Shown here: piece after piece, positions 1 to 6,665 of the stretch | How positions within the stretch are numbered: the first letter of the stretch is position 1 | Layout: each line of letters begins with the position of its first letter | Source of the DNA: Planctomycetales bacterium | Lineage (GTDB): Bacteria; Planctomycetota; Phycisphaerae; SM23-33 | Direction of reading: 5' to 3' | Assembly (NCBI GenBank): GCA_030673005.1 | Contig: DAOVFI010000017.1 | Coordinates: forward strand, 1-16,941 | DNA length: 16,941 bases | Position numbers and translations under genes: made by a program | Notes under the pieces: generated by a model | What the model saw: the letters and a program-made list of their open reading frames with translations, nothing else | Told to the model about the DNA's origin: nothing | Database searches by the model: none

Positions 1-1125
1 CCGCTGTGGTTCAATGGCGCCGGCAGCAGCGCCGTCGGAGCGGCCTTTTACAATGCCCTGACGGTCGATTCGCTCGACTGCCACGACGGTTTTCGTCCGA
101 ACAAGGGTCACGCCGGGGCGACGGTGGTTCCGGTGGCGGTCGGGGCATGTTCGCGGCGGTCCGTCAGCGGCGCCGAGTTACTGACGGCCATTGTCATGGG
201 CTACGAAATCGCCTGCCGGGCCGGTCTGGTCATTCACGCCCTGTACAGCCCGGCCTGCCACAGCAGCGGTTCGTGGGCGGCGCTGGGAGCGGCGGCGGCA
301 GGGGCGCGGATTCTGAACATCCCCGCCGACGCCATCGACGAGACCCTGGGCATGGCTGAATACTACGCGCCCATTTCACCGCTGTTTCGATGCACCACCC
401 ACCCGTCCGTCGTCAAGGACGGCGCCGGCGCAGGAGCAATGTCGGCGGCAATGGCTTTGGTGATGCAGGACCGGAATATGCCGGGGCTTCCATCTCTCTT
501 CACCGCCGAAGAAGCGGGCGCTGAACAGATCGCCTCGCTCGGCGACGAGTGGATGATACTCCGGCAGTATTTCAAACCGTACCCGACCTGCCGGTGGACC
601 CAGCCGGTCGTCGAAGGAATCCTGCACCTCCAGCGCGAGCACGGTTTCACCTACGATGAGATTGACCGCATCGAGGTCGAGACGTTTAAGGAGGGGGCCG
701 AGTTGGTGAAATTCCCGCCCGAGCATACCGACGGCGCACAGTACTGCACACCGTGGGCCGTCGCGGCGATGCTCGTCGATGGCAGGCTGTGCATCGAGCA
801 GATTCATCCGGATCGACTCTCCGATCCGAAGATTTTGGACCTTGGACGGCGTGTGAAAACCAGCGTGGCGCACGATATTCAACAGCGATTCCCCGAAGAA
901 TGTCTCGCACGGGTTACGACGTTTCTGAAGGACGGCCGAAAACTCACAAGCCCGACACTGCCGGCGCGCGGGGACCATACGAATCCGCTCACCGATGAAG
1001 AAATGAACGTGAAATTCGACGAACTCGTTACGCAATCGCTCGGAGCCGATAAGTGCCGCGAAATAAACGACGTGCTGGAATCACTCGAACAGCGTCCCGC
1101 CGGCGACCTGCTCGCGCTGTTGTAA
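1..1125 (+). CDS. MmgE/PrpD family protein, 5'-truncated by the window edge
   Basis: Frame 1 is open from the first base to a TAA at 1123-1125, giving 374 residues. The family is usually about 450 residues, so some 80-90 N-terminal residues lie outside the window; the GTG at 124 is internal and not the start. MmgE/PrpD hallmarks are visible: a His/Asp-rich segment ending in KGHAGATVVPVAVGA, GSWAALGAAAAGARILNI, KDGAGAGAMSAAMAL, and YFKPYPTCRW followed by the EIDRIEVETF strand of the C-terminal domain. Known members are cytoplasmic 2-methylcitrate dehydratases, cis-aconitate decarboxylases and iminodisuccinate epimerases. The substrate cannot be read from sequence, and no methylcitrate-cycle genes are visible nearby. 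The next gene in the same direction encodes an MttB-like methyltransferase, but 570 bases of hairpin-rich DNA separate them, so a shared transcript is doubtful. Confidence 0.9.
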   Translation, partial: PLWFNGAGSSAVGAAFYNALTVDSLDCHDGFRPNKGHAGATVVPVAVGACSRRSVSGAELLTAIVMGYEIACRAGLVIHALYSPACHSSGSWAALGAAAAGARILNIPADAIDETLGMAEYYAPISPLFRCTTHPSVVKDGAGAGAMSAAMALVMQDRNMPGLPSLFTAEEAGAEQIASLGDEWMILRQYFKPYPTCRWTQPVVEGILHLQREHGFTYDEIDRIEVETFKEGAELVKFPPEHTDGAQYCTPWAVAAMLVDGRLCIEQIHPDRLSDPKILDLGRRVKTSVAHDIQQRFPEECLARVTTFLKDGRKLTSPTLPARGDHTNPLTDEEMNVKFDELVTQSLGADKCREINDVLESLEQRPAGDLLALL

Positions 1126-1161
1126 GTTGCTGGCTAAGCACTGTCTGAAAAGTAGTTTTCA

Positions 1162-1393
1162 GCCGCTTCAGCGGCGTCTTTCTTAGCCCCGCCCGGAAGG
1201 GCGGGGGAATGAAGGCTCATTATGAAAGGAAGCCCCGTGAGGGGCGTCTTGAAATATCGTAAGCCACTGCGACGGTAACAATAAGGCGCCCCGCTGGGGT
1301 TTGAAATAATGCGAATCTCTAAACCCCGGATTACCGCCCGGGGCTAAGAAAATCGCCCCTATGGGGCTTTAAAAAAACCGCTCGTAAGACGAG
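1162..1393. repeat. Array of seven small GC-rich hairpins
   Basis: Successive inverted repeats are GCCGC/GCGGC (1162-1175), CCCCGCCC/GGGCGGGG (1187-1206), GCCCC/GGGGC (1232-1245), CCCC/GGGG (1289-1299), CCCCGG/CCGGGG (1324-1343), GCCCC/GGGGC (1355-1367) and CTCGT/ACGAG (1381-1393). Most have a CCCC stem with a 3-8 base loop and are separated by AT-rich linkers such as TTGAAAT. The first two lie right after the MmgE/PrpD stop and could terminate its transcript. The regular re-use of the GCCCC stem points to a REP-like repeat array rather than to one terminator. Confidence 0.6.
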
Positions 1394-1462
1394 TTGACCC
1401 ATCAAGTCGGCATAAATCGAGTTTGTAAATGACATTTTGCCGGAGAGTAAGAGTTTAGCCCT

Positions 1463-1657
1463 ATGCTTCAAGAAAAGAGCAAGTCAGGCACACATAGTAT
1501 TTATCACTCCGGTTGTTTGGAGTGATAAATACTATGCCTGCGCAGACGTTAGAGGCGACGAAGAAATGAAAAAACAATTCCCACGGACCTGCCTGCCGGC
1601 AGGCAGGTGAATTGTTTTTTCATTTTGTGTGCCTGACTTACTCTTTTCTTGAAGCAT
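1463..1657. repeat. Nested palindromic element, 195 bases, three stems
   Basis: Outer arms 1463-1493 and 1627-1657 are inverted copies of 31 bases with one mismatch (C1480 against A1640). Inside lie two further perfect inverted repeats. The first has arms 1494-1510 and 1519-1535 (17 bp, 8-base loop). The second has arms 1564-1580 and 1609-1625 (17 bp), and its apex holds a perfect 22-base palindrome at 1587-1608 containing GCCTGCCGGCAGGC. Drawn as one strand, this is an outer stem closing a junction with two hairpin arms. No transposase frame is inside. A related GCCTGCC-type core occurs at 3169-3204 on the other side of the next gene. Confidence 0.85.
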
Positions 1658-1695
1658 TTATTGCAATTGTGTGAATAGTTACGCCGGAGACAGCA

Positions 1696-3135
1696 ATGAT
1701 CCCGCACCCGCGAATCTATACGGAACAACTGACCGACGAAGATTTGGACGCGATTTTAGACGCTGCGATGCGCGTACTGGACGAGACGGGCTTGTGGATT
1801 TTGTCCGACCGGGCGTGCCGGATGCTCGCAGAAGCCGGGGCGAGGGTTGACGCCGAGGCCCGGCACGTGCGGTTCGGGCCTGAGATGGTCCGGGAACATC
1901 TGGCTATGGCGCCGCAGAAATGGACGCTGCACGCGCGGAATCCCGAAAAAAACGTCGAGATCGGCGGGTCGAGCCTGGCTGTCTGCCCGGGCTACGGCAG
2001 CGCATTTGTGGCAGACGCCAAAGGGAAACGTCGAGACGCGACACTGGAGGATTTCGAGAAATTCGCATTCCTTGCCGGTTCAAGCCCGGCGATTGACGTT
2101 ACCGGCGGCCTGCTGGTCGAGCCGGTCGATGTGCCGCCGGATATGCGACCGGCCGAACTGACCCGGCTGTTGATAACGTGCAGCGACAAGCCGTTTATGG
2201 GTTCGGTCGCCGGCGCACAAGGCGCTCGCGATTCGGTCGAAATGGCCAAAATCGCCCTGGGCGACCTGGCCGACAAGCCCTCTGTGATTGGTCTGATTAA
2301 TATCAACAGTCCGCTCCGACTGGACGGGCGTATGGCCGATGCGATGATGGAATACGTCTCCGCCGGTCAGCCGATAATCCTCACGCCGGGAATCATGATC
2401 GGAATCACCGCCCCGGTTACGGTGGTCGGCGCGCTTGTGCAGGCGTTTGCGGAAATCATCGGTTGTGTAGTGCTGGGGCAGGTGGTTCGGCCCGGTTCGC
2501 CGGTGATAATCGGCACGGGCGGATTCGCCGCCGACCTCAGGGACGCCACAAGCGGCTTCGGGCGTCCGGAACAGGCCGTCGGAACGCTTCTGGCGGCGCA
2601 GTTGGCGCGACGGTTGAAACTGCCTTACCGGTGTTCCGCCGCTGTAACCGCCGCCCGCCGCCCCGACTGCCGGAGCGGTTACGAGCGGATGATGACCGCC
2701 CTGGCCGCCTGGAACGCCGGAGTGCATTTCTGCCTCCAGGCCGCCGGTATCCTCGACAGTATCAATATGATGTCATTCGAGCAGTTTGTTATCGACACGG
2801 AAATCTGGTCGTACATCAAACGCATCGCGACGCCGCCGGTAGTCAGCGAAGAGACGCTTGCGGTCGAGACAATCGCCTCAGCGCCGGGCGACTACCTTTC
2901 ATGCGAACACACGCTCGAACACTTCCGCAGCGAACTGTACACTCCGACCCTGATTCGGTCCGAAAGTTACGAAGCCTGGTTGTCCGGCGGGGGCGAGGAC
3001 GTTGTCTGCCGGGCGGAAGGGCGAGTGGAAGAAATCCTCGCCGGCGCCGGTCGGCCGGAAATGGACGAAGACATCCGCCGCGAACTGGATAAATTCGTCG
3101 ATTCCCGCCAAAAGGCCATCAACGGGACGCCATAG
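1696..3135 (+). CDS. MttB-family (trimethylamine/betaine-type) corrinoid methyltransferase, non-pyrrolysine
   Basis: This 479-residue protein spans the usual length of the MttB superfamily. The N-terminal region (LTDEDLDAILDAAMRVLDETG, then a lone-aG-V-D strand and RFGPEMVREHLAMAP) and the C-terminal block (DYLSCEHTLEHFRSELYTP, then YEAWL) match the family pattern. Members move a methyl group from a methylated amine or betaine to a cobalamin-bearing corrinoid protein in the cytoplasm. True MttB carries an in-frame amber codon read as pyrrolysine; none is present here, so it belongs with the non-Pyl group, some of which demethylate glycine betaine, proline betaine or carnitine. The start is ATG 1696 with GGAG six bases upstream. 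No corrinoid-binding protein or reactivase is adjacent, so substrate and partner remain unknown. The gene is bracketed by palindromic elements on both sides. Confidence 0.88.
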   Translation: MIPHPRIYTEQLTDEDLDAILDAAMRVLDETGLWILSDRACRMLAEAGARVDAEARHVRFGPEMVREHLAMAPQKWTLHARNPEKNVEIGGSSLAVCPGYGSAFVADAKGKRRDATLEDFEKFAFLAGSSPAIDVTGGLLVEPVDVPPDMRPAELTRLLITCSDKPFMGSVAGAQGARDSVEMAKIALGDLADKPSVIGLININSPLRLDGRMADAMMEYVSAGQPIILTPGIMIGITAPVTVVGALVQAFAEIIGCVVLGQVVRPGSPVIIGTGGFAADLRDATSGFGRPEQAVGTLLAAQLARRLKLPYRCSAAVTAARRPDCRSGYERMMTALAAWNAGVHFCLQAAGILDSINMMSFEQFVIDTEIWSYIKRIATPPVVSEETLAVETIASAPGDYLSCEHTLEHFRSELYTPTLIRSESYEAWLSGGGEDVVCRAEGRVEEILAGAGRPEMDEDIRRELDKFVDSRQKAINGTP

Positions 3136-3141
3136 GAGCGG

Positions 3142-3233
3142 GTAGGGTGTGGAAGGTTCTTTATCCCGCCTGTCTGCCTACCGGCAGGCAGGCAGGCAGA
3201 CAGGTGCAGGGAACAGAACCTTCCGCACCCTAC
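3142..3233. repeat. Palindromic element with GCCTGCC-type core, 92 bases
   Basis: Outer arms 3142-3160 and 3215-3233 are inverted copies of 19 bases with one mismatch. They enclose a second inverted repeat, CCTGTCTGCCT (3169-3179) against AGGCAGACAGG (3194-3204), with a CCGGCAGGCAGGC-containing apex. It begins seven bases after the MttB stop codon, so it could also serve as a terminator hairpin, but it has no T-tract. Its design (unique outer arms around a CCTGCC/GGCAGG core) repeats that of the element at 1463-1657, although the outer arms differ in sequence. Confidence 0.8.
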
Positions 3234-3285
3234 AACTGTTACAGTTCCAGAGGATTCGCTTTCGAGTCCGATGTATCCGTCCTCA

Positions 3286-4020
3286 TCAGTAACATGCCCG
3301 CCGGCAGAAAAGCATCCCCAACCCGCCGAGAAACAGCAGAGACAAGGCCGCCGGCTCGGGAACCGATCTTTCCGACGAGATCATCATATCCTGGACATAA
3401 TCACTATGTAGGACGGTTAGATGATCTTGCGACTGATAGGTTTTCGGCAGCGAATCCAGTAAAGCGTTGGCGGCTTCGGTTACCACAGGATTGTCGCTAA
3501 TTTTGAAAAATCCGTCTGTTACATCAAAAGTGCTCTCTGTCTCATTTGTAACTTCCCAGATAGCCACTCCCAAGGCAGCCGCTTCGGCTTCGGTATCTAC
3601 GCCGGAAGCGTAAATCTCAAACAGGAATGCCGCCATATCGCCATTCTTTAGTGTGTTAATATCGAGTTCCGTTACCTCGCCGGAACCGACCTTATGATCG
3701 ATGTCCACAGAATAAGCGGTATATTCGTTGCTTTTATACGAAATGATGCATTGACCGACATTTACATTCTCTCCATCGAATAATGTTCCGGCAGCATGGA
3801 GTCTGACAATCTGGTACAATCCATAGCCTTGGAACGTCATATTCTCCAACTTGGGGGGAGGAGGAACGGGTTCCACGGGGGTCGGCTCTCTGGGCGAAGG
3901 TTCGATAGGATCAGAAATATAAAGCGATGCCGGTGGTATTATATCCGACAAGGCTTCTGATGTCGTCAGAAGAAAAAACCCTGAAAACAACATAAAAAAA
4001 ATTAGTTTCCTATTCCCCAT
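3286..4020 (-). CDS. PEP-CTERM sorted surface protein with degenerate thioester-like domain
   Basis: This 244-residue protein has a signal peptide at about residues 1-25, a Pro/Glu-rich linker (about 38-57), a domain of about 150 residues, and a C-terminal PEP-CTERM signal: VPEP at 220-223, a hydrophobic helix, then CRRACY. PEP-CTERM proteins are exported and processed by an exosortase; none is encoded here. The central domain resembles the Cys-Gln thioester domain found in other PEP-CTERM proteins, including the AIWE motif at 153-156. However, the position expected for the reactive Cys is Ser104 (AYSVDIDH) and that of the Gln is Gly151 (ALGVAIWE), so a thioester cannot form in the usual way. 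The start is ATG 4018-4020 (complement) with an AGGAAG ribosome-binding site about six bases upstream. PEP-CTERM assignment is firm; the domain assignment is moderate. Confidence 0.82.
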   Translation of the reverse strand: MGNRKLIFFMLFSGFFLLTTSEALSDIIPPASLYISDPIEPSPREPTPVEPVPPPPKLENMTFQGYGLYQIVRLHAAGTLFDGENVNVGQCIISYKSNEYTAYSVDIDHKVGSGEVTELDINTLKNGDMAAFLFEIYASGVDTEAEAAALGVAIWEVTNETESTFDVTDGFFKISDNPVVTEAANALLDSLPKTYQSQDHLTVLHSDYVQDMMISSERSVPEPAALSLLFLGGLGMLFCRRACY

Positions 4021-4323
4021 TTCTTGCTTCCTTCAAGCCCCTCGAAGCCATTCAGTAATCGGCACTCTGTAACTTCCGGTTAGTGCAATACTTGCGGCTT
4101 ACACCTTTCCGGACTACTGTCTCTGGCGAGGATCAGTTCAAGTCCGCTTAATATACACCTTACGATTCACATAAACATCCAACCAAAAGAAAGTTCCGTA
4201 AATCTGTAATATCCGGGAAATCATCTGTAGAAACCCCAAATAATGAAAATACTGCTGCACAATCACAATTTTAATATAATTCATCTTGCTTTTCATTATG
4301 TTTATGTTATAATTCATATAGAT
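4021..4323. other. Divergent intergenic region, AT-rich on the right
   Basis: This 303-base gap separates the PEP-CTERM gene (minus) from the DUF2089-like gene (plus). The left part carries the SD site of the PEP-CTERM gene and no clear promoter for it. The right part (about 4140-4323) is markedly AT-rich and contains two copies of TATAATTCAT (4275-4284 and 4308-4317), described separately. Possible ORFs in the AT-rich stretch lack SD sites and look like chance. Confidence 0.6.
4275..4317 (+). promoter_or_regulatory. Tandem TATAATTCAT repeats, candidate double promoter or operator
   Basis: The ten-base word TATAATTCAT occurs at 4275-4284 and again at 4308-4317, a 33-base shift that is close to three helical turns. 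Each copy holds a perfect TATAAT -10 hexamer. The downstream one (4308-4313) has a weak -35 (TTGCTT, 4286-4291) at 16-base spacing and would start transcription within a few bases of ATG 4324. The same-face spacing also suits a dimeric regulator, possibly the HTH protein encoded next. Confidence 0.55.
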
Positions 4324-4653
4324 ATGAACAATATTCAAAATAATCTGAAAGGCGGGAAGTGGGCTGAATCGCTGACTGATGAGGAATTGATGTTTTTAAA
4401 GCGATTCGTCTTGGCATCGGGTTCTTTGAAGGAACTGGCGAAGGGTTACGGAATTTCCTACCCGACGGTCCGTCTCAGGCTGGACCGTTTGATTGATAAG
4501 GTCAAGGTTATCGACAGTCAGGACATAGTCGATGATTTCGAGCGGCTTTGCCGGGTCCTTTTTGCCGAAGGCAGGATCGATATGGGTGTCTTAAAAATCC
4601 TGCTGGCCGCTCACAGGGAACAAACAGAAACCGAAGGAGGAGGGCAGTTATGA
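4324..4653 (+). CDS. DUF2089-like small HTH regulator
   Basis: This 109-residue protein has a core ELMFLKRFVLASGSLKELAK, then a recognition-helix-like SYPTVRLRLDRLIDKV (residues about 45-60), matching the DUF2089 pattern of short helix-turn-helix proteins. It lacks the zinc-binding Cys pairs some relatives have at the N-terminus. The C-terminal half (RIDMGVLKILLAAHRE) is helical. ATG 4324 is chosen because the frame upstream is low-complexity AT-rich sequence containing the promoter. No SD precedes it, so translation is probably leaderless. ATG 4390 has a good GAGGA before it but would cut into the conserved helix. The stop overlaps the next start (ATGA, 4650-4653), so both genes are likely coupled. 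It probably regulates its own operon; that is inference. Confidence 0.8.
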   Translation: MNNIQNNLKGGKWAESLTDEELMFLKRFVLASGSLKELAKGYGISYPTVRLRLDRLIDKVKVIDSQDIVDDFERLCRVLFAEGRIDMGVLKILLAAHREQTETEGGGQL

Positions 4654-5534
4654 AACGTTTAACCACTATTATCGGCCTGGCGTTGTGCGTCGTGTTTGTG
4701 CCTGTATCGGCTGCTTTTGCAGAGCAAACTGCCGGTGAAATTTCGTGGTCGAAAATTCAGGCGGACGGAAAAATCACAGGCGGTCAGGTCGTTTCCGAGG
4801 ACGGCCTGACGTATCTGAAGGTAGTCAACACCGAATCCAGGCCCGTAACCGTAAAGATACTGACTATCGAAAATCCGAATGTGGGCGCTCCGGGCTATGA
4901 GATTGTCGGGCAGGTGCGGTATGAAGGTGTGGAAGCCAAAGGTTACCTGGAAATGTGGAACCATTTTTCCCACAACCGGCGGTTCTTCTCGCGCACCCTC
5001 GGCGACAGAGGCCCGATGAAACACCTGGAAGGTTCTTGCGACTGGCGGCGATTCGTGTTGCCTTTCCAATTCAATAAGGATAAATCTGGCCCTCCCGACA
5101 AACTGGTAGTCAACATTGTTCTTCCCGGCAGGGGGACTGTCCTGGTCGGCCCGCTGCGACTGGTGCAATATGCCAACGGCGAGGATCCGCCGGCAGCCAC
5201 GGGCGTATGGTGGTCGGACAGGACGGGCGGATGGCTCGGCGGGATTCTGGGTACGGGTATAGGCTGCCTGGGCGGTCTTATCGGACTGTTCGGCGGGAGG
5301 GGCAAGGCGCGGCGTTTTGTAATCGGGTCGTTGAAAGTGATGTTCATCCTCGGCCTGGCCATGCTGGCGGTGTGTGCCGCAGCACTGATTAAATCGCAGC
5401 CTTACGGCGTGTGGTACCCGTTCGGACTGGTCGGATTGCTGTGCACGATACTGTCGGTTGCAATGCTACCGTCCATCCGTCGGCGCTACGAGATAATCGA
5501 ATTACGCAAAATGGAAGCAATGGACACAGCATAA
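4650..5534 (+). CDS. Exported domain plus three-helix membrane protein of unknown function
   Basis: This 294-residue protein has a signal peptide (about 1-23, ending AAFA), an extracytoplasmic beta-rich region (about 24-185), and three hydrophobic segments: a Gly-rich one near 196-217, then two near 230-285. It ends in a basic/acidic tail that would be cytoplasmic. The extracytoplasmic region loosely recalls carbohydrate-binding jelly-roll folds, but no family was recognised. The true start is ATG 4650, inside the stop of the regulator gene, with a strong GGAGGAGG at 4636-4643; an upstream in-frame ATG at 4548 would overlap the regulator by 100 bases. The strict coupling with the DUF2089-like gene suggests that the membrane protein and the regulator work together, for instance as sensor and effector. 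This is inference. Confidence 0.8.
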   Translation: MKRLTTIIGLALCVVFVPVSAAFAEQTAGEISWSKIQADGKITGGQVVSEDGLTYLKVVNTESRPVTVKILTIENPNVGAPGYEIVGQVRYEGVEAKGYLEMWNHFSHNRRFFSRTLGDRGPMKHLEGSCDWRRFVLPFQFNKDKSGPPDKLVVNIVLPGRGTVLVGPLRLVQYANGEDPPAATGVWWSDRTGGWLGGILGTGIGCLGGLIGLFGGRGKARRFVIGSLKVMFILGLAMLAVCAAALIKSQPYGVWYPFGLVGLLCTILSVAMLPSIRRRYEIIELRKMEAMDTA

Positions 5535-5614
5535 AAATGCCTTGTGGAGTGGCGGTTGACGGGCGCCGGGTACCGTTGCTATGCATTAACACAACAACGC
5601 GAGTCAGCGGATAA

Positions 5615-5664
5615 CATCGCCGAGCGGCAAGTCAACGAGAATATCGGCTTGCCGTTCGGTGATG
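5615..5664 (+). terminator. Strand-specific 19-bp hairpin after the DUF2089 operon
   Basis: Arms 5615-5633 and 5646-5664 pair over 19 positions with a 12-base loop. The three non-Watson-Crick positions are all G-U wobbles in plus-strand RNA but A-C mismatches in minus-strand RNA, so it folds well only when transcribed with the operon. No long T-tract follows, only TTTCTG, so termination may be weak or the hairpin may protect the 3' end. Confidence 0.55.
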
Positions 5665-5755
5665 TTTCTGCAAAGAAAAAACCTTAAAAAGCATGTACGC
5701 TGTTGGTTACCGAGAAAGCAAACTTTTTCCCTACCCGTCCGCCGATTTTAAACCG

Positions 5756-6364
5756 TCAGAACTTTCTGATTACGCCTATTACCACGCCCTGTATGCTGAC
5801 GTTGTCGGGGAAGATGGGGGAGAAGTCGGGATTTGCCGGCTGGAGGCGGATTCTGCCGTTCTCGCGATAGAATTTCTTCAGCGTTGCCTCTCCGTTATCC
5901 AGCAGAGCGACGACCGTTTCGCCGTTGTTCGCTTCCTGCCGGCGCCGGCAGATGACGTAATCGCCGTCGCGTATCTGTTCGTCGATCATGCTCTCGCCGT
6001 TCACTCGCAGGCAGAATGTCTCGCCCGGCTCGGTGAACATCTCCTCCAGGTCGATTGTCTCGTCGGACTGGACGGCCTCGATGGGCATGCCGGCGGCGAT
6101 CCTGCCGGCCAGAGGGAACCGCGTCGGACGATCGCTATCAGGAAAATCCACGTCAGGCGACAGCTGTAAAGAGCGGGCCTGATGCTTTGCCTCTCTTCGG
6201 AGCAGACCCTTTTTTTCCAGCGCGCCGATGTGCTCGAAGACGGTTACCCTGCTTACGTGCATGTGGTCGCCAATCTCCTGCATCGTCGGGGAATAACCGT
6301 GACTGCTTCGATAATCGTGGATAAATCTCAGGACTTCCATCTGACGTGGCGTTACGGCTTGCAT
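5756..6364 (-). CDS. lexA: LexA repressor
   Basis: This 202-residue protein has the usual LexA length and layout. The N-terminal winged helix-turn-helix includes TPRQMEVLRFIHDY and TMQEIGDHMHVSRVTVFEHI (about 27-46). A linker follows, with the self-cleavage site Ala91-Gly92 in GRIAAGMP, then the S24-type peptidase domain with catalytic Ser125 (NGESM) and Lys163 (EATLKKFY). It represses SOS genes by binding operator DNA and cleaves itself when stimulated by the RecA-ssDNA filament. The start is ATG 6362-6364 (complement) with GGAGA about six bases upstream. No other SOS gene is adjacent. A candidate promoter lies far upstream (see 6607-6634), implying a leader of about 235 nt. Confidence 0.97.
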   Translation of the reverse strand: MQAVTPRQMEVLRFIHDYRSSHGYSPTMQEIGDHMHVSRVTVFEHIGALEKKGLLRREAKHQARSLQLSPDVDFPDSDRPTRFPLAGRIAAGMPIEAVQSDETIDLEEMFTEPGETFCLRVNGESMIDEQIRDGDYVICRRRQEANNGETVVALLDNGEATLKKFYRENGRIRLQPANPDFSPIFPDNVSIQGVVIGVIRKF

Positions 6365-6540
6365 GGACTTTCTCCTGTTTCGCAGGCGCGACGGGTTGAA
6401 CTTTCGGCGTTACAGACACACCGGCCAAAGGCGGGCAGTCCGGCAGCGCCCCGGAGCCCGGAGGATACGTACAAATAAAATCGCCGCCAGGCCCGAACTG
6501 GCAAATCGGTAATTCCATTTCCATCGTTGATAACCCTTTT

Positions 6541-6560
6541 CATAAGCCGGAACATAGCCT
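6541..6560. promoter_or_regulatory. Candidate LexA operator-like direct repeat
   Basis: CATAAGCC and CATAGCC form an imperfect direct repeat separated by GGAA, upstream of lexA. The LexA box of this lineage is not known to me and this is neither the E. coli nor the Bacillus type. On the minus strand the right half overlaps a TAGGCT hexamer like the -10 seen at two other promoters here. Evidence is weak. Confidence 0.2.
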
Positions 6561-6606
6561 AACATCGTCCAAACGGCAAGAAATCCTCCACTTTATTTTC
6601 GATAAA

Positions 6607-6634
6607 ATTAAAGTAACACTTCACCCGTATTCAA
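6607..6634 (-). promoter_or_regulatory. Candidate lexA promoter
   Basis: On the minus strand, TTGAAT (complement of 6629-6634) and TTTAAT (complement of 6607-6612) are separated by 16 bases. The MEMO gene has a similar TTGAAT-N16 promoter at 10933-10960. It would start transcription near 6600, about 235 nt before the lexA ATG. Confidence 0.4.
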
Positions 6635-6665
6635 TAAAATCTGCTTTATCCTTGTCTGAAAAGAC

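Larger units (their letters stand above)
1126..1695. other. 570-base intergenic region built from hairpins and a nested palindrome
   Basis: No convincing coding frame is seen. The first half (about 1162-1393) is a chain of short GC-rich hairpins and the second half (1463-1657) is a nested inverted-repeat element; each is described separately. The last 38 bases carry the ribosome-binding site of the next gene: GGAG at 1686-1689, six bases before ATG 1696. No clear sigma-70 promoter was found between the palindrome and that start. Confidence 0.7.

Noticed and set aside
124..126. GTG as the start of the MmgE/PrpD gene
   Set aside because: The frame is open to the window edge and the upstream residues match the family, so the start lies outside the window.
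3147..3500. Plus-strand frame of 117 codons over the palindromic element
   Set aside because: It starts inside the palindrome, its Gly-Arg-Gln-Ala repeats are a translation of the repeat itself, and the rest is antisense to the PEP-CTERM gene.
4030..4060. Sigma-54 type (GG-N10-GC) promoter before the PEP-CTERM gene
   Set aside because: The GG and GC are nine bases apart instead of ten, and the site overlaps the ribosome-binding region.
4138..4338. Minus-strand frame of 66 codons in the AT-rich region
   Set aside because: It is low-complexity Ile/Asn/Tyr-rich sequence without an SD and overlaps the promoter of the regulator gene.
4548..4649. Upstream ATG for the membrane protein gene
   Set aside because: It would add an Arg-rich segment before a clear signal peptide; ATG 4650 has a strong SD and the ATGA overlap.
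6153..6524. Minus-strand frame of 123 codons overlapping the lexA start
   Set aside because: It overlaps lexA by about 210 bases in another frame and has only a weak SD; two other frames in the same stretch look equally open.
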